Positions 57,189 to 64,000 of a stretch of DNA of 64,000 nucleotides are shown piece by piece. The first letter of the stretch is position 1. Every line of letters starts with the position of its first letter. Origin of the DNA: Zobellella iuensis (lineage in GTDB: Bacteria > Pseudomonadota > Gammaproteobacteria > Enterobacterales > Aeromonadaceae); assembly GCF_016746085.1 (NCBI RefSeq), contig NZ_JAERTZ010000002.1:124001-188000 (forward strand), given 5' to 3'. The position numbers and the translations under genes were made by a program. Under the pieces are notes generated by a model that was given only the letters and a program-made list of their open reading frames with translations, was not told where the DNA came from and ran no database searches.

Positions 57189-58031
57189 CTAGCTTCCAGT
57201 AGCCTCCAGCTTCCAGCTTCCCTGTCCGTCCTGGCCCAGGCGCTCCGCCAGCCGGGGCAGCAGGCCGGCCAGTTGCTCGCCCAGCTTCCAGGGCGGGTTG
57301 AGCACCACCATGCCGGAGCCGTGCATGCCGAAGTCCTCGGCCTGGGGGCCGACGCTGAGCTCGGCGCACAGCATCCGCTCGAAGCCGCAGCGGGCCAGGG
57401 CCTGCTTGAGACCGGCACTGCGATCCACGGCTTTCGCCAGCAGCGGGTACCAGATGGCGTAGATGCCGATGGGCCAGCGTCGATATGCCTTGGCCAGGCT
57501 GTCGGCCACCTTGTGATAATCCTCTTTTAATTCATAAGGCGGGTCGATCAGTACCAGTCCCCGTTTGGGGGTGGGGGGCAGCAGGGCGACCAGGCCTTCG
57601 AAGCCGTCCCTATGATGGATGGCGGCCCCGCTCTGGCGCATATTCTGGCGCAGGTTGTCCACCTCGTTGTTATGCAGCTCCATCAGCACCAGCTTGTCCT
57701 GGGGCCGCTGGAAGTGCGCCGCGACCTTGGGCGAGCCGGGGTAATAGTCGAGCCGGTCACCGCCGTTCATGGCCGCGATGGCGGCAAAGTAGCCGGCAAG
57801 CTCGGGCCAGTCCTGCCGCCGTTGCCACAGGAGGTCGATGCCGCCCAGGTATTCCGCCTTTTTCTGGGTCCATTCATGACTCAGGGCGTAGCCGCCGGCG
57901 CCGGCGTGGGTGTCGATATAACAAAAGCCCTTGTCCTTGGTAGCCAGGGCTTCCAGGAGCAGGGACTGGACGGCGTGTTTCAGTACGTCGGCGTGGTTGC
58001 CGGCATGAAAGGCATGACGATAGCTAAGCAT
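57189..58031 (-). CDS. rlmJ: 23S rRNA (adenine-N6) methyltransferase RlmJ
   Basis: RlmJ methylates A2030 of 23S rRNA. The 280 residues include MLSYRHAFHAGNHADVLKHAVQ and the catalytic motif LVLIDPPYELKEDYHKV (DPPY), plus THAGAGGYAL for S-adenosylmethionine binding. The last 10 residues (GSWKLEATGS) are encoded by degenerate GGAAGCT repeats and are probably not conserved. The ATG at 58031 gives the conserved N-terminus. Confidence 0.95.
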   Translation of the reverse strand: MLSYRHAFHAGNHADVLKHAVQSLLLEALATKDKGFCYIDTHAGAGGYALSHEWTQKKAEYLGGIDLLWQRRQDWPELAGYFAAIAAMNGGDRLDYYPGSPKVAAHFQRPQDKLVLMELHNNEVDNLRQNMRQSGAAIHHRDGFEGLVALLPPTPKRGLVLIDPPYELKEDYHKVADSLAKAYRRWPIGIYAIWYPLLAKAVDRSAGLKQALARCGFERMLCAELSVGPQAEDFGMHGSGMVVLNPPWKLGEQLAGLLPRLAERLGQDGQGSWKLEATGS

Positions 58032-58045
58032 GAAATGGGTCCGTG

Positions 58046-58477
58046 TTAACCGGCGAGTTTAAGTTGCCACAGGGGCGCGTCGGCCACCTGCAGCAGGGTG
58101 AGGTAGGCCAGCAGGCCGCCGCTGCCCGGCCGGGGCGGCTGTCGCTCCAGCACCTGCAGCAGCTCTTCCTGCTGCCAGCGCTCCAGCTCCAGCTCGTGCT
58201 GCAGCAGCTGGCTGTAGTCGTCTTCGTCGAGCTTGGGCTTGAGCCAGCGCCGCAGCTCCCGCCACTGGCCGAACAGCCCCTTGCGGGCCTGCAGGACGGG
58301 GATGAAGGCAGTGGGCTCGGCGCAGAGACCCAGTTCTTCCAGCAACAGCAGCAACAGCAGCAGATTGACGTTGGCGCCGTGTTCGTCCTGCAGTTGCAGG
58401 CAGGCCTGGGCCACGCCGGGGCGGGCATAGTGTTGTTCGCTGAATTGCCAGAGTTCCTCGGCGCTGATCGGGCTCAC
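58046..58477 (-). CDS. TIGR02444-family protein
   Basis: About 143 residues starting at a GTG (58477) that overlaps the yheS stop (GTGA), so it is probably translated by coupling. It contains ELWQFSEQHYARPGVAQACLQLQDEHGANVN, typical of the TIGR02444 family found beside yheS in many gammaproteobacteria, and a run of leucines. The function is unknown. The longer frame upstream lies inside yheS. Confidence 0.82.
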   Translation of the reverse strand: MSPISAEELWQFSEQHYARPGVAQACLQLQDEHGANVNLLLLLLLLEELGLCAEPTAFIPVLQARKGLFGQWRELRRWLKPKLDEDDYSQLLQHELELERWQQEELLQVLERQPPRPGSGGLLAYLTLLQVADAPLWQLKLAG

Positions 58478-60372
58478 TCTTGCTCCAGGGATTCCAGTTG
58501 CTCCTGCAACTCCAGCCACTCGGCTTCCGCCTCGGCCAGCTGCTGCTGCAGGGGCGACTGGGACTGCAGCAGTTGTTGCAGGCGGGCCTTGTTTTCCGCC
58601 GCGTAGATCTCGGGCTCGGCCAGATCCTGCTCTATGGTGGCCAGCCGTTGCTGGCACTGCTCCATCTGTTGCTCCAGCCTGGCGATGGCTTTTCGCAGCG
58701 GCTGGCTCTGCTGGCGCAACTCGGCCTGGCGGCGTTTCTCCGCCTTGCGCGCCTGGGCCGAGTTGTCACCGGCGGTCGGGGACGACTCGGGTTGAGCGGC
58801 CTTTTCCTGTTCCACCAGCCACTGGTGGTAGTCGTCCAGATCGCCCTCGAAGGGCTGTACCCGGCCACTGTCTACCAGGTAGAACTCGTCGGTGGTGGCA
58901 CGCAGCAGGTGCCGATCGTGAGAGACGATCACCATGGCGCCTTCGAAGGCCTGCAGCGCCAGGGTGAGGGCCTCGCGCATGTCCAGATCCAGGTGGTTGG
59001 TGGGTTCGTCCAGCAGCAGCAGGTTGGGTTTCTGGTAGACGATCAGCGCCAGTACCAGCCTGGCCTTTTCCCCGCCGGAGAAGGGGCCGACCGGCTCTTT
59101 CACCTTGTCGCCGCCAAAGTCGAAGCCGCCCAGATAATCGCGCAGGCTCTGCTCGGTGGCGCGCGGGTCCAGCCTGGCCAGATGGGTGAGCGGCGACTCT
59201 TCCGGGTGCAGGCTTTCCAGCTGGTGCTGGGCGAAGTAGCCGAGGGCGATGCCCTTGCTGGCTTCGAGTGTACCGGACAGCGGTTCGAGCTCACCGGCCA
59301 GCAGCTTGATAAAGGTCGACTTGCCGGCGCCGTTGCGCCCCAGCAGGCCGATGCGCGAGCCGGGCACCAGATTGAGCTTGATGTTCGACAGTACCGGTTG
59401 GCCGCCGTAGCCGGCGGCCAGCTTTTCCATGGCGATCAGCGGGGTGGGCAGGCTGTTCGGCGGGCGGAAGCTGAAACTGAACGGCGAATCCACATGGGCG
59501 GGCAGGATCAACTCCATCCGCTCCATGGCCTTGAGCCGGCTCTGGGCCTGTTTGGCCTTGCTCGCCTTGTAGCGAAAACGGTCCACGTAGCTTTGCATAT
59601 GGCTCAGGGCCCGTTGCTGTTTCTCATACATGGACTGCTGCAGTGCCAGCTGTTCGGCGCGCATGCGCTCGAAATCGGAGTAGTTGCCGGTGTATTCGTT
59701 GAGCTGGCTGTTGTCGATATGAATGATGCGCCCCACCACGGCGTCGAGAAAATCCCGGTCGTGGGAGATCAGGATCAGGGTGCCGGGGTAGCTGTTCAGC
59801 CAGCGTTCCAGCCAGATCACCGCATCCAGATCCAGGTGGTTGGTGGGTTCGTCCAGCAACAGCAAATCGGAGCGACAGATCAGCGCCTGGGCCAGATTCA
59901 GGCGCATCCGCCAGCCGCCGGAAAAGGCGCTGACCGGCCGCGACTGGGCCTCACTGGCAAAGCCGAGGCCGTGCAACAGGCCGGCGGCGCGGGCATGGAC
60001 ATGATAGCCGCCATGGGTTTCCAGCTTGCCGTGCAGCTCGGCGATGGCGATGCCGTCATGGCGGGTTTCAGCCTGTTCCAGCTCCCGGCACAGGCGGCGG
60101 TATTCCCGATCGCCGTCGATCACATAGTCGAGCGCCGAGCAGTCCAGCGCCGGGGTCTCCTGGGCCACGCTGGCCAGTTGCCAGTCGGCCGGCAGCACAA
60201 ACTGGCCGCTGTCGATGCCGAGCTCGCCCTTGAACAGGGCAAACAGGCTCGACTTGCCGCAACCGTTCTTGCCCACCAGGCCGACTTTCTGGCCGCCGTG
60301 GACGGTGGCGCTGGCGTCTTTCAACAGGGGGCGGCCGCCCCGGAGCAATTCAATCTGGCTGAGGGTGATCAT
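58474..60372 (-). CDS. yheS: ABC-F ATPase YheS
   Basis: This 632-residue ribosome-associated ABC-F protein has two ATPase domains: Walker A GKNGCGKSS and GRNGAGKST, signatures FSGGWRMRLNLA and FSGGEKARLVLAL, and Walker B LLLLDEPTNHLDLDA and LLLLDEPTNHLDLDM. A linker with basic residues and a C-terminal coiled coil (about 545-632) follow. ABC-F proteins act on stalled or idle ribosomes; there is no membrane domain. E. coli yheS has the same neighbours yheT/yheU on one side. Confidence 0.96.
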   Translation of the reverse strand: MITLSQIELLRGGRPLLKDASATVHGGQKVGLVGKNGCGKSSLFALFKGELGIDSGQFVLPADWQLASVAQETPALDCSALDYVIDGDREYRRLCRELEQAETRHDGIAIAELHGKLETHGGYHVHARAAGLLHGLGFASEAQSRPVSAFSGGWRMRLNLAQALICRSDLLLLDEPTNHLDLDAVIWLERWLNSYPGTLILISHDRDFLDAVVGRIIHIDNSQLNEYTGNYSDFERMRAEQLALQQSMYEKQQRALSHMQSYVDRFRYKASKAKQAQSRLKAMERMELILPAHVDSPFSFSFRPPNSLPTPLIAMEKLAAGYGGQPVLSNIKLNLVPGSRIGLLGRNGAGKSTFIKLLAGELEPLSGTLEASKGIALGYFAQHQLESLHPEESPLTHLARLDPRATEQSLRDYLGGFDFGGDKVKEPVGPFSGGEKARLVLALIVYQKPNLLLLDEPTNHLDLDMREALTLALQAFEGAMVIVSHDRHLLRATTDEFYLVDSGRVQPFEGDLDDYHQWLVEQEKAAQPESSPTAGDNSAQARKAEKRRQAELRQQSQPLRKAIARLEQQMEQCQQRLATIEQDLAEPEIYAAENKARLQQLLQSQSPLQQQLAEAEAEWLELQEQLESLEQE

Positions 60373-60402
60373 ACTGGCCTGGCTCGTGGAAAAAACGGCA
60401 TT

Positions 60403-61092
60403 TTAGCCGGTTTTGCCACCCTGATGACAGGGGGTACCCAGCCAATGACGGCAATCTTGTTCAAATTGCGGCAGCGAAACGAAACCATAGTCCCTGACCA
60501 GTTGTTCCAGGTCCGGGCTTCTGGGCAGATCCCGCAGTACCAGCAGCAGGGCGGCCTGCCGGCGCCAACTGTCGGCGTCGCAGCCGAAGCGCTGGCGGAA
60601 TTCGGCCTGCTGGGCCGCGGCCAGCGGAAAACCGGCCGGATCCGCGGCCACCCGTTCATGCAGGGCAGGCTGCGCGGCAAAGGGCAGCAGGTCGTGGGAC
60701 GGCAGCTCGTCATACAGGGCCCGGCACAGGCGGCCATAGGCCCCTTGCCAGTCTGGTTTGTCCTGCCACTCGGCCAGCTTGCCGGCGATGGCGCCGAGCA
60801 GGGGGGAAGGATGCAGGCGGCCGCTGCCACCCGGTTGTGCCAGGCGGGGCGACAGCGCCACCCGGCTCAGCCGGGTGGCGGCAAAACCATGCCAGGCGAA
60901 CAGGGTGTCGGCGGCCAGGTAGGCGGCTTCACCGGCGACCAGCGGATAATAATGGCGGCCCAGTTGCAATAACCCCGAGCCTTGATGCACCAGCAGCAAC
61001 TGGCCCTTGATATGGCGCTGGCGCTTGCCCGGCTGCAGATGAGGCAGTGTAACCAGCTGATGGTGAATACTGTAATGGGTGGTTGTGGTCAT
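60403..61092 (-). CDS. AraC-like protein with degenerate helix-turn-helix
   Basis: The 229 residues combine an N-terminal cupin-like part (residues 10-85, HIKGQLLLVHQGSGLLQLGRHYYPLVAGEAAYLAADTLFAWHGF) with a C-terminal segment that resembles the second AraC helix-turn-helix (DLEQLVRDYGFVSLPQFEQDCRHWLG). The first HTH helix set is weak or absent, so DNA binding is doubtful. It lies between yheS and yheV, where E. coli has kefB and kefG. Its function is unknown. Confidence 0.7.
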   Translation of the reverse strand: MTTTTHYSIHHQLVTLPHLQPGKRQRHIKGQLLLVHQGSGLLQLGRHYYPLVAGEAAYLAADTLFAWHGFAATRLSRVALSPRLAQPGGSGRLHPSPLLGAIAGKLAEWQDKPDWQGAYGRLCRALYDELPSHDLLPFAAQPALHERVAADPAGFPLAAAQQAEFRQRFGCDADSWRRQAALLLVLRDLPRSPDLEQLVRDYGFVSLPQFEQDCRHWLGTPCHQGGKTG

Positions 61093-61151
61093 TGTAGTCG
61101 GTTCGATTTTGGCGGAGAATTCAAAGCAAAGTGGTAACGAGGAGTTCAGCC

Positions 61152-61352
61152 GTGGAAACCCGTCGTAAGAAGCGTTTTATCGCCGGAGCCGTTTGTCCCC
61201 GGTGTCAGGCTATGGACACCATGATGCTGTATATGGAGCACGGTGTCGAGAAAGTCGAGTGTATCAGTTGCGGCCACAGTCAGAGCCAGACCAAGGAGCA
61301 GATCAGCCAGGCCGGCGGCGGTGAGGTGATCGGGGTGTTCAAGCCGGAATAA
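61152..61352 (+). CDS. yheV: YheV family putative metal-binding protein
   Basis: The 66 residues match E. coli YheV (66) with two CxxC motifs: CPRC and CISCGH, spaced to hold zinc. The protein is upstream of slyD, as in E. coli. The GTG at 61152 is chosen because GAGGAG lies 7 nt upstream and ETRRKKRFIAGAVCP is the conserved N-terminus. The function is unknown. Confidence 0.93.
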   Translation: METRRKKRFIAGAVCPRCQAMDTMMLYMEHGVEKVECISCGHSQSQTKEQISQAGGGEVIGVFKPE

Positions 61353-61590
61353 GCGGGCAACACCATGCGGACTGTACGTACTTTGTACAGTCGCTTGGCG
61401 CCGCTCTTCCCAGCCTTACCTCCTCTGGGCTAGACTGACCACGGCAGAGCAAGTATTCTATTCCCTGTGCAATCTTGAATTCTGCCAAACCATGGCCCTT
61501 CGGGGCCATCTTTTATTCTGTTTAGGTCTCATTTCATCCGGCTCGGCCATCATGTATGCTATGGCCAAATTCACGAGCAGGGCCATTCCC

Positions 61591-62109
61591 ATGAAAGTAT
61601 CCCAAAACACCGTGGTGACGCTGGACTTCACCGTCACCAACGCCAACGGTGAAATTCTCGACTCCACCGAAGGCAAACAGCCGTTGCAGTACCTGCACGG
61701 TACCGGTTATCTGGTGGCCGGCCTGGAAGCGGTGCTGGCCGACAAGGTGGTGGGTGAGGATTTTGAAGTGACCCTGTCTCCGGAGCAGGCTTACGGCGAA
61801 TACGACGATGCGCTGGTACAGTCGGTACCCGGTGAGCTGTTCGACGGCATGGAGGTGTCCGAGGGCGATACCTTCGTGGCCGAGACCGATGACGGCCATC
61901 GCCCGGTGACCATCATCGAGGTGGCGGAAGAGTACGTGAAGGTGGACGGTAACCATCCGCTGGCCGGCATGACCCTGGGCTTCAAGGGCGTGGTGCGTGA
62001 AGTGCGGGCCGCCACCGAAGAGGAGCTGGCCCACGGCCATGTGCATGGCGAACATGGCCACGATCACGATCACGATCACCAGGGTGGGTGCTGCGGCCAC
62101 CACCACTGA
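61591..62109 (+). CDS. slyD: FKBP-type peptidyl-prolyl isomerase SlyD
   Basis: SlyD is a cytoplasmic chaperone and prolyl isomerase that also supplies nickel to hydrogenase. The 172 residues include the FKBP domain (MKVSQNTVVTLDFTVTN; PLQYLHGTGYLVAGLEAVL), the insert-in-flap domain (about 70-125), and a His-rich C-terminal tail (HGHVHGEHGHDHDHDHQGG, CCGHHH) for metals. The ATG at 61591 is used because the longer frame is not conserved. A terminator follows. Confidence 0.96.
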   Translation: MKVSQNTVVTLDFTVTNANGEILDSTEGKQPLQYLHGTGYLVAGLEAVLADKVVGEDFEVTLSPEQAYGEYDDALVQSVPGELFDGMEVSEGDTFVAETDDGHRPVTIIEVAEEYVKVDGNHPLAGMTLGFKGVVREVRAATEEELAHGHVHGEHGHDHDHDHQGGCCGHHH

Positions 62110-62120
62110 TGCCGGCTCTG

Positions 62121-62156
62121 GCAATAAAAAAGGCGCTTCGGCGCCTTTTTTATTGC
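62121..62156. terminator. Bidirectional terminator between slyD and slyX
   Basis: GCAATAAAAAAGGCGC pairs perfectly with GCGCCTTTTTTATTGC around a TTCG tetraloop, between convergent slyD and slyX. Confidence 0.95.
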
Positions 62157-62181
62157 CCGGACCCTGAGGCCCACCCTTACC

Positions 62182-62397
62182 TCAATAATGAGGCGGTGGG
62201 GTTTCCTCCGCCTGGCTGGCGACTTCGCTGGGTTGCAGTTCCTTGAATTTCTTCACCATCAGGCTGAGCTGGGCCTTGAGCCGGACGATTTCACCGCCCT
62301 GGGCGGCAATTTCCTGGTTGAGCTGGTCGATGGTATCGTCCTGAAACGCGAGCCGGGTTTCCAACTGCTCCAGGCGGTGGATGAGGTCTTCATTCAT
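62182..62397 (-). CDS. slyX: SlyX family protein
   Basis: The 71-residue protein is mostly one coiled coil (residues 1-50, MNEDLIHRLEQLETRLAFQDDTIDQLNQEIAAQ), ending in the family PPPHY tail. SlyX has no settled function. Its ATG at 62397 overlaps the stop of the WD40 lipoprotein gene by 4 nt, so the two are coupled. The longer upstream frame is not real. Confidence 0.93.
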   Translation of the reverse strand: MNEDLIHRLEQLETRLAFQDDTIDQLNQEIAAQGGEIVRLKAQLSLMVKKFKELQPSEVASQAEETPPPHY

Positions 62398-63407
62398 GGT
62401 TGCTGTTCTCTCTGAGGCAGGACCCAGGTTTCCCCCAGGCCGGCTGAGCTGATGCTGTAAAGCCGTTGTCGATCGATAAAGGCCACGCCATAGACCATGG
62501 CGCTGGCCGGGCGGAGCCGGGTATGCAATCCCACCCGCCAGCTGTCCAGCAGCTGGCCGCTGTCCAGTTGCCACAAGTCGAGCCTGCGGGCGGTGCCGCC
62601 GGTCAGCAGGCGGTTATTGGCCGGGTCCAGGCGGGCACTGATAAAGGTCTGTCCCCGATGGGGCACCTGCAAGCTGGCCACCGGCTCGCCGGACGGCAGC
62701 CGGCGGATGATGCCGCGGCCCTGGGCATCGGCACTGAAGGCATAGCCGCCGTCCTGGTCCAGGCGTACCAGACTGACGCTGTGGGGATGCTGCCAACGGG
62801 CGAGGATGGCGGCATCGGTGGTTTGCCATAATATCACCTGGCCATCGTGGCTGGCGCTCAGGGCGTAACGTCCGTTGGCGGACAGGTCCAGGCTGTTGAT
62901 GCGATCTTCATGGCCCAGGAACAGCAGCCGGCGGCCGTTGCTCAGGTTGACGTGCTCCGCTTCCCCGTTCTGATAACCCAGCAGCAGGCTGCGGCCTTCG
63001 TCGGCCAGGGCCAGGGTGCGCAGGGTGTGGTTGAGCTGGTAGAACCCCAGGTTGCGTCCGGTTTCCAATGACCACAGCGCCACCCGGTCCTCGCTGGCGG
63101 TGGCCGCGGCTCGGCCATCGGGCGAAATGGCGAGCAGCACTATGTCCTGAAGGGATTCGTCCTGATACCAGTGGTAGCGCGGCTCCGGCTCGCCGTGCCG
63201 CCAGACCTGCACCGGGCCTGGCCCGGTGGAGATCAGGGTATGGCGGCCGTCGGCGCTGGTTTCCGCGGCGAGCACTGTGCCTTCGGCATAGCGGCTCTGC
63301 AGCTGCGGCGTGTCGCCTGCGTCACAGCCGGTAAGCAGCAGAAGTGTGACGCACAGCGCCGTTGTCAGCAGGTGTATCGGCATTTTTGTCGGCTTGGGCT
63401 TTCGCAT
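62394..63407 (-). CDS. WD40-repeat lipoprotein
   Basis: The 337-residue protein has an N-terminal lipoprotein signal (LLLLTGC at about residues 26-32). Several WD40-like blades follow, with endings such as VQVWRHG, VALWSLE, VILWQTT and LDLWQLD. A seven-blade propeller is likely. The residue after the lipid Cys is Asp, the usual inner-membrane retention signal, so it may face the periplasm from the inner membrane. It lies between slyX and fkpA, where E. coli has no gene. The function is unknown. Confidence 0.82.
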   Translation of the reverse strand: MRKPKPTKMPIHLLTTALCVTLLLLTGCDAGDTPQLQSRYAEGTVLAAETSADGRHTLISTGPGPVQVWRHGEPEPRYHWYQDESLQDIVLLAISPDGRAAATASEDRVALWSLETGRNLGFYQLNHTLRTLALADEGRSLLLGYQNGEAEHVNLSNGRRLLFLGHEDRINSLDLSANGRYALSASHDGQVILWQTTDAAILARWQHPHSVSLVRLDQDGGYAFSADAQGRGIIRRLPSGEPVASLQVPHRGQTFISARLDPANNRLLTGGTARRLDLWQLDSGQLLDSWRVGLHTRLRPASAMVYGVAFIDRQRLYSISSAGLGETWVLPQREQQP

Positions 63408-63490
63408 CGGCAAGTTGAAACGTTAGTATAGGTTCTGAGTTATAAGCATCTCATTTTCCATGGGGTTTTTCCCCTGTTCTGGAGTCAATA

Positions 63491-64000
63491 ATGAAAAAAC
63501 TGTTGCAAGTCAGCTTGCTGGCTTCTGCCGTCATGGTGGGTCTGAGTGGTTGTAAGGATGAGCAGGCGACGGCGCCCACTCCGGCGGCCGAGCGGGCATC
63601 GGCCCTGACCAGCTTCGAGGATAAATCCGCTTATGCCATCGGCCTGTCGATGGGGCGCTATATCGGCTCCACCCTGGAAAAACAGCAGGAACTGGGCGTC
63701 AGCCTGAACAACGATGTGATCCTGCAGGGGGTGAAAGACGGCTTTACCGATCAGGGCCGCATGACCGATGAGGAAATCCAGAATGCGCTGATGGCCTATG
63801 ATGAGCACATCAACGAACTGATCGAGACCCAGGCCAAAGAGCAGGCGAGCGCCACCCTGGAGGAAGGCAAGAGCTTCCTGGAAGAAAATGCCAAGCGCGA
63901 AGGGGTGCAGGTCACCGAGTCCGGCCTGCAGTATGAAGTGCTGACCCAGGGCGAGGGCGAGCAGCCGGCGGCGGAAGACGTGGTGACCGTGCATTATGTC
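63491..64000 (+). CDS. fkpA: FKBP-type peptidyl-prolyl isomerase FkpA, 5' part
   Basis: The first 170 residues are in the window; the gene continues past the right edge. A leader with lipobox-like LSGC (residues 18-21) is followed by the FkpA N-terminal dimerisation domain (KSAYAIGLSMGRYIGSTLEKQ) and the start of the FKBP domain (GLQYEVLTQGEG). It folds periplasmic proteins. In E. coli FkpA has a cleavable signal peptide; here the Cys suggests it may be lipid-anchored. Confidence 0.93.
   Translation, partial: MKKLLQVSLLASAVMVGLSGCKDEQATAPTPAAERASALTSFEDKSAYAIGLSMGRYIGSTLEKQQELGVSLNNDVILQGVKDGFTDQGRMTDEEIQNALMAYDEHINELIETQAKEQASATLEEGKSFLEENAKREGVQVTESGLQYEVLTQGEGEQPAAEDVVTVHYV

Noticed and set aside
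58480-60972. An 830-codon open frame antisense to yheS and the AraC-like gene
   Set aside because: It crosses gene boundaries on the opposite strand and has only low-complexity Gln/Gly/Leu-rich sequence.

Overview
The window looks like chromosomal DNA of a high-GC marine or aquatic gammaproteobacterium. The gene orders are the clue: crp-yhfA-prkB-yheU-yheT-(insert)-yheS-yheV-slyD-slyX-fkpA, deoCAB-deoD beside ytjB and serB-radA, rsd|hemE, and mepM-znuA|znuCB all follow the enterobacterial/Aeromonas arrangement. GC content, a urate hydroxylase, SorAB-like genes and a sugar ABC cluster suggest an Aeromonadales relative such as Zobellella or Oceanimonas. That genus-level guess is inference.

Layout. 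1-3735 (minus strand): alpha-galactoside use, with an AraC-type regulator, a GH36 alpha-galactosidase and a truncated family-5 solute-binding protein. 3925-5307: MATE exporter. 5586-11531 (plus): a sugar ABC operon (binding protein, two permeases, GH32 beta-fructosidase, MsmK/UgpC-type ATPase) behind a ScrR-like palindrome. 11532-11992: a noncoding tract with two dispersed repeats. 11993-15323 (minus): prfC, then a SorAB-like sulfite dehydrogenase pair. 15515-17817: a DTW-domain tRNA-modifying enzyme and a membrane urate hydroxylase. 17899-24822: TatD-like DNase, nucleoside transporter and deoC-deoA-deoB-deoD, with repeat elements on both sides of deoCAB. 24814-32239: ytjB, serB, a double PilZ protein, radA, a small PilZ protein, rsd and hemE. 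32311-36443: mepM and the zinc uptake genes znuA/znuCB around a Zur box. 36440-39178: UDG-like protein, 2-hydroxyacid dehydrogenase, yjaG, MarR regulator. 39335-47641: histidine utilisation (hutC, a YjiH-family membrane protein, hutIGUH) with three HutC-type boxes. 47752-52119: ydjM-like gene, purC, crp, yhfA, cytochrome c peroxidase behind an FNR-like box. 52171-64000: prkB through fkpA, with inserted lysE, acyltransferase, lysR, rlmJ and other genes.

Most of the window is core metabolism. I found no CRISPR array, phage, tRNA, rRNA, complete IS element or obvious defence system. The most unusual content is noncoding. First, a dispersed palindromic repeat family occurs in a short and a long form; the two long copies differ by paired, compensatory substitutions in their hairpins. 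Second, TTCCCGC heptamer arrays lie between convergent genes at two distant loci. Other points worth attention are a degenerate AraC-like protein where kefBG sits in E. coli, an acyltransferase with HX5D spacing, a 758-residue protein with two intact PilZ signatures, and sugar operons whose LacI-type operators have no LacI-type regulator in the window.
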